This document shows positions 48,233 to 56,262 of a DNA stretch of 64,000 nt, piece after piece. The notes under the pieces are model-generated. The model was not told where the DNA came from. It saw only the letters and a program-made list of their open reading frames with translations, and did not search any database. The position numbers were made by a program, and so were the translations under genes. This stretch comes from G963665215 sp963665215. GTDB taxonomy: Bacteria; Chloroflexota; Dehalococcoidia; Lucifugimonadales; CAUZJF01. Each line of letters begins with the position of its first letter. The stretch's first letter is position 1. Location of the stretch: positions 62,001-126,000 of the forward strand of contig CAXXWW010000003.1 in the NCBI GenBank assembly GCA_963665215.2, read 5' to 3'.

Positions 48233-49195
48233 CTACTTTCCGTCCTTCACAAAATCGTCGTAAAGGCCGAGCACGTTCGACATGTCCCCTTCCACTCTCG
48301 TGAGCATCATCCTGAACCGCGCCCGGCGTTTCGTGCCCGGTTTGAAGTCCTCCCCGAAAAGGTAGAAGTAGGTGGGCGAATAGTCCGCTTTCAGGTTCGA
48401 GTCGGAATACGCCGTTCCGTCCCTCTTGAATCCCAGATGGATCTGGTTGTTGTCCGAGGAATAGAGTGAGCCCACCCGCGTGCACGTGTCGTACTCCGCC
48501 ATCTGCACCAGCGCCATTCCCGTAGTCGGATTGCGCGACACCAGGATCGGCAGGCGAAAGTAAGGCCCCGTGATGTTTATCTGGTACTTGTCACCTGGCC
48601 ACCTGCCGTCGTAAGTCAGCATGGCGGTCCTGTTATCCCTCGGGGCGCTGTGGTACCACCCCGCGAGGAAGGGCGTGTCCTCGGGCTGGATGAACGTCCC
48701 GTTGTCCTCGTTGGCCGGCTGAAGGCAGAGATAATAATACGGCGAACCCCATTTGCGGTTCACGGTGTAGGATGAAAGGCATATCTCCAGGTCGTTGAGC
48801 TCCGTCCGGCTGGTAATCTCGATATCGACGTCGAGGGTCTCAACTCCGGTGAAACGGAGCCGGACCTCGGTCTCTGTCTTGCAGGGGCCGAAGTGCCCCA
48901 GCGTCAGCACGAGCGAGCCGCCGTCCTCCCTTACCTTTCCAGGCATATTGCGGCCGAGAATACCGAAGGGAAGGTTCTTTGCCAGGTAATGATAGAAGCT
49001 CATAAGGTACAGGCGCTGTCCGGGCGGGATGTCATAGCTGGGATACCCGGAATCGAAGTCCCCGACCCACTCGGTCCCCTCGTCCTTGTGGACCAGGCTC
49101 TGGATACCGCTGTACGCCCCCCCGGGCTGGAAAACGCCCTTTAGCTTCTCTGTCTCAAATTCATAGGTCTCGTTCTTTTTGTTATAGGTGAACAT
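48233..49195 (-). CDS. Conserved protein of a sugar-oxidoreductase operon
   Basis: 320 residues from ATG 49195 (ccggaggaccac in front); a longer frame overlaps the upstream gene and is rejected. The sequence is beta-rich (TYEFETEKLKGVFQPGGAY, GVETLDVDIEITSRTELN, GPYFRLPILVSRNPTTG), similar in style to mutarotase-like or PmoA-like proteins, but I do not recognise the family. It lies between a Gfo/Idh/MocA and an MDR gene and likely serves the same carbohydrate pathway. Confidence 0.65.
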   Translation of the reverse strand: MFTYNKKNETYEFETEKLKGVFQPGGAYSGIQSLVHKDEGTEWVGDFDSGYPSYDIPPGQRLYLMSFYHYLAKNLPFGILGRNMPGKVREDGGSLVLTLGHFGPCKTETEVRLRFTGVETLDVDIEITSRTELNDLEICLSSYTVNRKWGSPYYYLCLQPANEDNGTFIQPEDTPFLAGWYHSAPRDNRTAMLTYDGRWPGDKYQINITGPYFRLPILVSRNPTTGMALVQMAEYDTCTRVGSLYSSDNNQIHLGFKRDGTAYSDSNLKADYSPTYFYLFGEDFKPGTKRRARFRMMLTRVEGDMSNVLGLYDDFVKDGK

Positions 49196-49211
49196 GTGGT
49201 CCTCCGGATGA

Positions 49212-50240
49212 TCATTCCGCCAGGGGCAGGGATACGGGCATGCCGCTCTGCTCAGCCGACCGGTCCAGTGCAAATACGACCTCATGCGAATGCGCCGTGT
49301 TTTCCACGGAGGCGTGCGATTCCCTGTCCTCGAGAATGCACTCGACAAAATGGTCGATCTCATTCTGGAACGGGTGATCCGACACGTCGCCGCTGTCCGG
49401 GAGAATGCTCGGTACCGTGGCCCAGTCCTTCTGGCCTGCCAGTTTATCGGACCATATCCTGTTGTCGCGAACGGCCCCCTTGCTCCCCATGAGCTCCATC
49501 GGAAAGGTGTACGGCATGTGTAGCTCCTGGCTGACGGTGATGTGCGCCAGCGTGCCGTCCTCGAAGCGCATCACGCCCGCGATGGTGGGATCGTATTCGA
49601 AATCGTCCCTGTGGCCGCGGGCGCTGAAGGCCGACACCTCTATTACCTTTTTCTTTAGCAGGAACAGCATGGCGTCCACGGCGTGGCACCCTCCGAGAAG
49701 GGTCACGCTCTTCCCCTGTTTCTTCGTCCGCGCCCAGCCGTACCCGCTGTACCAGTCCCCCATCTCATGCAGGTAGGCGAAACGGCTGTAGATGATCTTT
49801 CCGAACCAGTCCTCGCTTATCAGCCGGGCGATAATTTCCACCATGGGGTTCCAACGGAGGACAAAACTGGTCACGGTCCTGACGCCGGCCTTCTTCACCG
49901 CGTCCCTTATCCTCCTCAGCTCCTCGGGGGTCGTGGCCACCGGCTTCTCCATACATACGTGCTTTCCGGCCTCTGCTGCCCGGATGCCTGCGTCGGCTTG
50001 AAGGTCGGCGGGCATGCAGATGGAAACGGCATCGAGGTCCTTTCTTCCGAGCATCTCATCCAGGTCCGTGTACACCTCCACTCCCTCCACCCCCGCTTGC
50101 GCCAGGCGCTCTTCGACCTGCTCCTTCCTCCTAGAGCCCATGGCCACGATCCGGGAGTGCGGATTATTGTTCCATGCGGCGAGGTGCTCCGTGCTGACCC
50201 AGCCCGCTCCCCATATTCCCGCCCCGATCTCTTTTTTCAT
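49212..50240 (-). CDS. Gfo/Idh/MocA-family oxidoreductase
   Basis: 342 residues from ATG 50240, preceded by gggaggaatcc. Rossmann loop IWGAGWVSTEHLAAW, catalytic-lysine motif CMEKPVATT, active-site His in LLGGCHAVDAMLF. First gene of a compact operon with the two genes downstream. Codon choice here seems less GC-extreme than in the neighbours, which could mean a different origin; this is only an impression by eye. Confidence 0.85.
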   Translation of the reverse strand: MKKEIGAGIWGAGWVSTEHLAAWNNNPHSRIVAMGSRRKEQVEERLAQAGVEGVEVYTDLDEMLGRKDLDAVSICMPADLQADAGIRAAEAGKHVCMEKPVATTPEELRRIRDAVKKAGVRTVTSFVLRWNPMVEIIARLISEDWFGKIIYSRFAYLHEMGDWYSGYGWARTKKQGKSVTLLGGCHAVDAMLFLLKKKVIEVSAFSARGHRDDFEYDPTIAGVMRFEDGTLAHITVSQELHMPYTFPMELMGSKGAVRDNRIWSDKLAGQKDWATVPSILPDSGDVSDHPFQNEIDHFVECILEDRESHASVENTAHSHEVVFALDRSAEQSGMPVSLPLAE

Positions 50241-50406
50241 TGGATTCCTCCCGGTATCATTACAGCTGGACTTTTGCAAACTCAGGTTTATGCGAGAGCG
50301 GGGTGCGTCACAATCCGTTCCTGATTCCATCCGGGCGCAGTGGCCTGTTCGATGGCCCAGGAGATGGTCTTGCTCAGCGTCTCGGAGAACCATTGGCCTA
50401 GATCGC

Positions 50407-50841
50407 TCAGGACGCGGTCCGGTTCTTCCGGTAGGAATCCTTGATGGCGATCTTGCCGCCCTTGAAGGTGATGAGGTCGCACCCATCTACCTCGATGGTG
50501 CCACCGTTAGGCGTGGTGCCAATGAACGTCCACTCGATGACACCCCGGTCCCCGGATACGAAGTAGCGGAGCTTACGCCACTGGCCGTCGGGGCAAATCC
50601 CAAGAAAGGAGAGAAGACCTTGCCGGACTTTCTCGCTCCCTATGTATCGGGTGCCGCTGACGTCAGGTCCCGTTGAGCTGTAGAACTCGCAGTCGGCGGC
50701 GATGAATGACATCATTGCGTCGATGTCGTGAGCGTTCCCGGCCTCGGCGTACCCTTTTAAGACCTGCAATAGGTCCGTGTCTGCCTGGCCAGTCGCGCTG
50801 GTTGCCACTGCTTCACCTGCCTTGCCGCGACATGAGGACAT
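50407..50841 (-). CDS. SnoaL/NTF2-like protein
   Basis: 144 residues. The cone-shaped NTF2 fold is suggested by LLQVLKGYAEAGNAHDIDAM, FIAADCEFYSSTGPDVSG, RYIGSEKVRQGLLSFL and the strand VIEWTFIGTTPNGGTIEVDG then LITFKGGKIAIKDSY. Such proteins are polyketide cyclases, steroid isomerases or ligand-binding proteins; nothing tells which. Soluble, single gene. Confidence 0.8.
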   Translation of the reverse strand: MSSCRGKAGEAVATSATGQADTDLLQVLKGYAEAGNAHDIDAMMSFIAADCEFYSSTGPDVSGTRYIGSEKVRQGLLSFLGICPDGQWRKLRYFVSGDRGVIEWTFIGTTPNGGTIEVDGCDLITFKGGKIAIKDSYRKNRTAS

Positions 50842-50929
50842 CTACGATACAGGTTAGACCGACCCAGGTCAAAGGAGCGAATTAGCCCCATATCCAACGG
50901 AGGTCGTGCTGAGCGGCCGAGGAACAGCA

Positions 50930-51361
50930 GGCACAGTTCGCGATTCCGCCGACGGCACTGGATCGATGGAGGTACAATTCAGGTCGAGCTGAACGGTCTC
51001 TTGGCGACGGTCAGGTACATTGGGGTCGATACGCCGGAGACCAATCACCCGACGCGCTTTGCACAAGAAGTGGCGCGGTCGTGTGAATTGCCCTTCGACA
51101 AGCTCAGGGCGAACGGTTGGTTTATAGCTCCGTTCGTGGTGAGCCTGCCTGTCCTGAGCGAAGTCGAAGGGTCGAACCACGCCTCCGCATTCCACCTTTT
51201 GGTGCAAAGCCCACCCGACGAAAGGCATAGAACCGTACAGGGTCGAGGCGGCGGAGAGAGACCAGCAGCTTGTTGAGAGGAAGACTGAGTACTTGGAGAA
51301 GGATGTATCAGAGACCTACAGGCATGGACGCTTGCTCAGGTACGAAACGACTCAGGGGTAG
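50930..51361 (+). pseudogene. Thermonuclease-like (SNase) gene, broken
   Basis: The frame WIDGGTIQVELNGLLATVRY then IGVDTPETNHPT is a staphylococcal-nuclease OB-fold start. A 157-bp insertion follows. After removing it (and one copy of the 9-bp duplication) the frame continues KGIEPYRVEAAERDQQLVER to EKDVSETYRHGRLLRYE and meets a stop at 51359-51361 before the last strands. The N-terminus is also unclear, so the gene is truncated at both ends. Confidence 0.7.
51055..51211. mobile_element. MITE-like insertion with REP core
   Basis: 157 bp with terminal inverted repeats (CGCTTTGCAC and, inward from the right, GGCTTTGCAC), flanked by an exact 9-bp duplication CACCCGACG (51046-51054, 51212-51220). 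The inside is a large hairpin made of the dispersed words CCTTCGACAAGCTCAGG, GGCGAACGG, CCGTTCGTGGTGAGCC and CTGAGCGAAGTCGAAGG. It codes for nothing and would need a transposase in trans. Confidence 0.75.
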
Positions 51362-51727
51362 TCCGCCAGTTCGCGCATACCGGCCACGTGGTCGGTTGAG
51401 CAACGTAGGCTACTGGAAGAGCATGGTCAAGGGCGCGGTTTATGTGACGTTCATCGTGGTTGGCCTGGGACTCACCGCGTGTTCTGGTGAAGCCGCGCCA
51501 ACACCTATCCCTCAGGTTGAGAAGCCGGCTGCGTCGATGGACATCAATGCGACAGGTGCCAAATTGTACGTCGCTCAGTGCCAATCGTGTCATGGCGACC
51601 GAGACGGCGCGGGGGCCACGGCCGGCGCACCAGTTCATAATGAGACGGGTCACACCTGGCACCACCCTGATGCTCAGCTCAAGGCCTGGATCAAGGATGG
51701 TAAGTTGGGCTTCGCCCAGATGCCAGC

Positions 51728-53095
51728 GAGGTTACGTCAATAGGTGTGTAAACGACATCAGGCGGCGACCTTCTCAGCCGTTGATTCAATGGCGATTCCA
51801 TCCGCATACTGTGCACCGAGATAGACGTCTTCGATCAACTCAGGGGCCTTCAGACGCCTGAAGCGCTGTTCGGCGACCATCAACATTTTCCAGATCACCG
51901 CTATCGCCCGATCGACCCTCTTGTAGCGCTTGGCGGCATCGGTCCGAAGCCTGAGGGCCGCGAAGGGTGATTCTACCGGGTTCGTCGTGCGAAGGTGCCC
52001 CCAGTGCTCCTTTGGGAAGTCATAGAAGGTGACCATGCGGTCCCAGTCCCGCTCCAAGGCCTCTGAGGCCGCCTCGTAGGAATGGTCGCCGCACCACCTG
52101 GTGAACACCGTCCTGAGCCGCTCAGCCTCTGTCCGAGTCGGCGCGTAGGGGATAGTACGCAGCATGAGCTTGGCCTGGTCCTGTTGTCGCTTTGGAAGCT
52201 TGGCGAGCACGTTTACGATCTTGTGGTTCCAGCAGCGTTGCTCTGCCGCCTGCGGATAGACGTTGCGCAGAGCTCCCCAGATGCCCAGGTGTCCGTCTCC
52301 AACCACCAGCCTCGGGCAGCTCAAGCCCCGGCGCTTGATGTCCCTGAGCACCTCGGACCAGTTCTCTGTGGACTCCCTGTATCCGGGAACAGCGCTCACC
52401 ACCACCTTGCTCCCGTCGCTCAGGGCCGCCATCACCACCAGTACCGCCGCCTTCTCCTTCTCAAGACCAGCCTTGACGTAGACTCCATCCACCCACATGT
52501 AGACCACTTCCAGGTCATCGAGGGGCCGGCTGCGCCATTGGGCAAGCTCATCGTTCCACTTATCCTTCAACCGGGCCACCGTGCTCGCCGATACCGGTGC
52601 GTCCTCTCCCAGCAGCCCCCGCAAAGCCAGATCGAAGTCGCCTTCGGATAGACCGTGCAGGTACAGCTCGGGGATCAACTCAGCAACCTTCCTGGTCCTG
52701 TTGACGAACAGCGGCAGCAGCCGGCTCTCGAACTGCTCCTCGGTATCGCGGACTCGCGGCCGCCTCAGCTGTATCGTTCCCGAACTCAGCGTAAGCCTCC
52801 GGGCTCTGCCGTATCCGTTCCGATAGCCGGTATCTGAGTCCGAGTCGGATCTGAGCGCCGACTTCGCCCTTCCCAGAAACGCCGTCACCTCCTCCTCCAG
52901 CAACTCCTGGATCAGCCTCTGGACCTGGCTTCGCACCCAATCCTCCAACTGCTCCCACTCCGGCCTTGACTCCGACCTACTCTCAGTGCTTTCCTTCCTC
53001 ATGGGCGGTCTATCTCCTCTCTTGGGCCTCGAGCCCGTGTTGTTCAGAGAGAGGGTACACCGCCTGACTGTTTACACACTTTTTGAAGATACCTC
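51728..53095 (-). mobile_element. IS256-type (Mutator) element D
   Basis: 1368 bp, flanked by an exact 8-bp duplication ATGCCAGC (51720-51727, 53096-53103). These flanks define the true ends of the element as GAGGTATC and GAGGTTAC. Confidence 0.95.
51758..53002 (-). CDS. IS256-family (Mutator) transposase
   Basis: 414 residues, intact, same as copy C. Its presence inside the cytochrome gene with a perfect duplication marks a recent jump. Confidence 0.95.
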   Translation of the reverse strand: MRKESTESRSESRPEWEQLEDWVRSQVQRLIQELLEEEVTAFLGRAKSALRSDSDSDTGYRNGYGRARRLTLSSGTIQLRRPRVRDTEEQFESRLLPLFVNRTRKVAELIPELYLHGLSEGDFDLALRGLLGEDAPVSASTVARLKDKWNDELAQWRSRPLDDLEVVYMWVDGVYVKAGLEKEKAAVLVVMAALSDGSKVVVSAVPGYRESTENWSEVLRDIKRRGLSCPRLVVGDGHLGIWGALRNVYPQAAEQRCWNHKIVNVLAKLPKRQQDQAKLMLRTIPYAPTRTEAERLRTVFTRWCGDHSYEAASEALERDWDRMVTFYDFPKEHWGHLRTTNPVESPFAALRLRTDAAKRYKRVDRAIAVIWKMLMVAEQRFRRLKAPELIEDVYLGAQYADGIAIESTAEKVAA

Positions 53096-53277
53096 ATGCC
53101 AGCTTTCGAGGACAAGCTCAGCGAGTTACAGATGGATGCCATCCTTGCATACATCAAGACCTGGTGGACTGAGGCCCAGCGTCAGGGACAGTCAGACATC
53201 TCACAGAGGTACCAAGAGGCACTTGACAGACAAAAGCAGGACCAGTGAGTCCCCACTGCGTCGGCAATAGGCCTGGA

Positions 53278-53583
53278 TTATTGGCTGGTTGAATCGGTGC
53301 CGTGAAAGTGGTCCCACAACAGGGCGCGAATCAACCAATGAATCCCGCCGGTATCGAGGATCGCGGCGATTAACGCAATTAGCTGTGGAACGGACGGCGT
53401 GGGGAAAAACGCGAGCGAGAGCAGGCAAAACAGTTGGCCGATCAATGGAAAACCAGAGGGGATTCTGGACTCATTTTGACGAAGACGGTGGTATAGAGGC
53501 AGAGTGAAGGAGAGGTGGAAATTTACCAGACTAATGAACACGCCGAGAATCAGCAGCAGCCAGCCCACAACTGTTCCTAGCAT
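53278..53583 (-). CDS. Small membrane protein
   Basis: 101 residues with two or three hydrophobic stretches (TVVGWLLLILGVFISLV, PLIGQLFCLLSLAFF, QLIALIAAILDTGG). Family not recognised. It converges with the cytochrome gene, ending about 30 bp from it. Confidence 0.5.
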   Translation of the reverse strand: MLGTVVGWLLLILGVFISLVNFHLSFTLPLYHRLRQNESRIPSGFPLIGQLFCLLSLAFFPTPSVPQLIALIAAILDTGGIHWLIRALLWDHFHGTDSTSQ

Positions 53584-53873
53584 CGCGTTCGATCGGGCCG
53601 CACAACGCTCTGCGCCAACTGCGGGCTGCGTGCTAGGCCCTGGCGCTTTGCCAGGCGCGCAACCGCTGGTCCGTCAGCCGCGTGCCGTTGTTGGCCGACA
53701 ATTCCCATATCAAGCTGCGGGCGTCCATAAAAGTCACAATCCCTGACGAGGGTGATGGTACTGGCGCCTTAGAACGCTGTCAAACGACCTACCGCTCCCA
53801 CGAATTCGCCCTGGTATCGCGCGGCATGTCATAGCAAAAAAAGGGGACTTATCAAGAATGTTACCCATAGCTA
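53584..53873. other. Intergenic region
   Basis: No gene. 53699-53720 (aattcccatatcaagctgc) resembles the start of the ~170-bp repeat at 2044 and 56066, so a third decayed copy may lie here. Confidence 0.4.
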
Positions 53874-54002
53874 CTAAGACCGCACAGGCTTGGCAGGCCC
53901 TTTTAGCGGGCGCACCAGGGCCTTTATCACAGACTCGAACGGCCCGTGAATCGGGGGAATGAGCTTCTTCGGACGGCCCCTCGGCTTCTTCTGCTTCGGC
54001 AT
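53874..54002 (-). CDS. 42-residue AT-hook-like basic protein
   Basis: Starts at ATG 54002 with a strong taggaggtcatc in front, 9 bp after the stop of the methyltransferase, and ends at TAG 53874-53876. It begins MPKQKKPRGRPKKLIPP; the PRGRPKK core is an AT-hook, a short peptide that binds the minor groove of AT-rich DNA. The rest (FESVIKALVRPLKG) may form a short amphipathic helix. Probably co-transcribed with the methyltransferase; it could be a DNA-binding accessory or regulator. Function is inference. Confidence 0.6.
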   Translation of the reverse strand: MPKQKKPRGRPKKLIPPIHGPFESVIKALVRPLKGPAKPVRS

Positions 54003-54011
54003 GATGACCTC

Positions 54012-55646
54012 CTACGGCATTACCAAGCGGGATTGCGTGTTGCCCACAAGCGCCCTAGGGTCCACCGGCGGCAACTTTGGCCTCTCCCCTTTGATCAGCA
54101 TCTCCTCCACGCTCAAGGCTTGCATCACGGGGTAGTCGTCGCCATGTAGCGGAACGCGCCCCTGTTGGGCAGCGAAGGCACGTAGGTTGTGCGCGGGAGG
54201 GTACAGGCTGACCATCAGGGACATTGGAGCATGGATGCCCCGGTTGTTCATGGCCGTCTGTGCGCCTAGGAGCTTGTCCATGTCAGGGCGTCCTACGGGG
54301 TTTCTGTGCATCTTTACCTGAATAGGGATAACTTCGTCGCCTGCCCCGTAGTAGCGGGCGTCCACGCCCCCGTCGCCGGTCTTTTTGCTGTTAGGCACAG
54401 CATTGAGCAATCCCGCCACGCGGTCCTCTGCCCATGCCCAACCCGGTACGCCATCCTCCGCTTCGTCTCGGGTCCGTAGGGCCATGCGCTCGAATTGCTC
54501 CCATTCCCAGTCACCCCACTCCAGCCCATAGACAACCGGTTTGACGGCTTCGCCCCGGCTGGTCAGACGTTGCTCCATGACCCGCACGGCAATGCCGCTG
54601 ATGTCAATACCTAGGTATTTCCGGCCTAGCTTGGCTGCTGCGTCTACAGCCGTACCACAGCCGCAGAACGGGTCCAAGACTAGGTCGCCCTCGTTGCTGC
54701 TGGCCCGGATGATGCGCTCCAGGAGGGCCAGGGGCTTCTGAGTCGGATAGCCAATGCGCTCTTTCGCCCGTGAGTTTATCGGGGGTATGTCCGTCCACAA
54801 GTCTTGGAGCGGAACTCCAGGCATCTCATCGAGATACCTTATGTACTCTGCGGTTCCTTTTGAAGTGTAACGAATACGCCCCTTGCTCTCCAATTCGGCC
54901 ATGCGCTCAGGCGGGCACCGCCAGACTCTCGTCACACCGTTCCATTCATATTGGTAACCTCCGCCAGTCAGGCCACCGGCGGTCAAGTTATCAGTCCTGT
55001 ACCGTCGCCCCGTTGAGTCTTTGAAACGATAGTGGCTCTTGATGTACCCGTCATCATAAGCCTGGTATTGACGGTTCCACGTTGACTTGTCACCGTTTAC
55101 GTAGAACAGTATGGTATCAGTATTGGCTCCATACCCGTGGGCATCGTTATGGGCTGTGGTACGCTTCCAGGTAATATCCGCTTGGAAGTTTTCCCGCCCC
55201 AAAACGGCGTCCAGGAGGATACGGAGATAATGACCTGCATGGTAGTCGCAGTGGAGATAGATGCTTCCGGTTGGCTTCAAGGCTCTGCCCATCTCTATGA
55301 GGCGGCGCCCCATGAATACGCAGTAGGCCGCCATGGGCGACGTTTGCCCAGCCTGTAGACGGATGCCTTTGAGGGTGTCGAGTACGGGACCGAAGGGCAA
55401 TCTCTGGAACGTCCGCTCGGTCTCCGTGGTCCACTGCCAAATGTCCTTGAGCTGTTCGTCAGCCTGTCCCTTATCACCAAACACTGCCACGTAGTGGGCA
55501 TCGGACTGGAACGGCGGGTCCAGGTAGATCAGGTCCACGGAGTTGTCGGGGAGGTCCCGGAGTACGTCGATGTTGTCGCTACAGACAAGGGCGTTACCGG
55601 CTAAATACTTGGCGTAGTCCTCTGTGGCGGGAAACAGAGATTGCAT
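54012..55646 (-). CDS. DNA methyltransferase fused to a PD-(D/E)xK nuclease-like domain
   Basis: 544 residues. Methyltransferase half: catalytic motif IV DPPF at 43-46 precedes the AdoMet motif I DPFCGCGTA at 325-333, and YPTQKP is at 300-305, the beta-class N4/N6 amino-methyltransferase order seen in type III systems. After residue 380 a second domain has GWAWAEDRVAGLLN, GDGGVDA (424-430) and IPIQVKMH (QVK 443-445), the Asp...Gln-x-Lys pattern of Mrr-like nucleases. One protein may both modify and cut DNA, or the second domain may only bind. Start ATG 55646 follows aaggagga. Confidence 0.8.
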   Translation of the reverse strand: MQSLFPATEDYAKYLAGNALVCSDNIDVLRDLPDNSVDLIYLDPPFQSDAHYVAVFGDKGQADEQLKDIWQWTTETERTFQRLPFGPVLDTLKGIRLQAGQTSPMAAYCVFMGRRLIEMGRALKPTGSIYLHCDYHAGHYLRILLDAVLGRENFQADITWKRTTAHNDAHGYGANTDTILFYVNGDKSTWNRQYQAYDDGYIKSHYRFKDSTGRRYRTDNLTAGGLTGGGYQYEWNGVTRVWRCPPERMAELESKGRIRYTSKGTAEYIRYLDEMPGVPLQDLWTDIPPINSRAKERIGYPTQKPLALLERIIRASSNEGDLVLDPFCGCGTAVDAAAKLGRKYLGIDISGIAVRVMEQRLTSRGEAVKPVVYGLEWGDWEWEQFERMALRTRDEAEDGVPGWAWAEDRVAGLLNAVPNSKKTGDGGVDARYYGAGDEVIPIQVKMHRNPVGRPDMDKLLGAQTAMNNRGIHAPMSLMVSLYPPAHNLRAFAAQQGRVPLHGDDYPVMQALSVEEMLIKGERPKLPPVDPRALVGNTQSRLVMP

Positions 55647-55659
55647 GCCCCGATCCTCC

Positions 55660-56027
55660 TTATAGCATCCTCTGCCGAGGATGCTTCGGGTCGATTAGCT
55701 CCGCGTAAGTGAGACTTGCCCACCGCGCCCGCTGCCATTCTATCCATCTGGTCTTGCGTGTCAAGCGACCGGACGTTATGCCGCCCTGAGAATTCGTCCA
55801 CGTACCGCCAATGGGCGAGTAGGGACAACACGACATTTGCATCAACCCCGACTTTTAGTGCAAAGCCCGATAAGGTCTTGATACCGGAGCCGTTTTCCGT
55901 CCATGCCCCGAATGACACTGCGAACCTGGTTGATGGTGTCGTTCGATCGACCTTCAAACTCGCTGGCATATGGGTAACATTCTTGATAAGTCCCAAAAAA
56001 AGGGGTGGCCCGGCCCTCGACCGGCAC
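55660..56027 (-). pseudogene. Small gene upstream of the methyltransferase, two frameshifts
   Basis: Three consecutive frames look coding: first YQECYPYASEFEGRSNDTIN to KRLRYQDLIG, then (shift near 55868) FALKVGVDANVVLSLLAHWR and YVDEFS, then (shift near 55787) GGITSGRLTRKTRWIEWQRA to HPRQRML ending 14 bp before the methyltransferase start. Joined this is roughly 110-120 residues. I do not recognise the family; position suggests a regulator or partner of the modification gene. Sequencing errors are an alternative to true decay. Confidence 0.45.
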
Positions 56028-56065
56028 CGTGCCGTGAGCGGGGGCTCTTCTCCATAATCCGAGGT

Positions 56066-56235
56066 CAGGGGGCTACCCCCACTGCCCATCTTACGCCAGT
56101 TCACGACGCCGACAGATGGTTTTTTGAGCTAGATTGGCTGGTTGACGGCATTCGTGAGTGATACTACCATGGCTCTCGTCCAGGATGGTGCGGTGCCTGG
56201 GTCCAGGGCGGCTTGATATTGGGAATTCCGCATGA
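56066..56235 (-). repeat. Diverged ~170-bp repeat, copy 2
   Basis: Homologous to 2044-2213 along its whole length with one 1-base indel early on. In the frame of the ATG it reads AMVVSLTNAVNQPI, a stop, then KKPSVGVVNWRKMGSGG. It lies between the methyltransferase locus and the isomerase gene at 56263. Confidence 0.6.
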
Positions 56236-56262
56236 CAGGACGATGACACATTGGAGGAGCTA

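Larger units (their letters stand above)
51423..53248 (+). pseudogene. Lipoprotein cytochrome c split by IS256
   Basis: From ATG 51423: a signal with lipobox LTAC (C20), a low-complexity linker, then haem motif CQSCH (53-57) and the axial Met in FAQMPA. IS256 D interrupts after MPA. Across the 8-bp duplication the frame continues FEDKLSELQMDAILAYIKTW (the final helix of a class I cytochrome c) and ends DRQKQDQ at 53248, 149 residues in all. The interrupted product would stop after three foreign codons. It was probably an electron carrier anchored outside the membrane. Confidence 0.9.
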
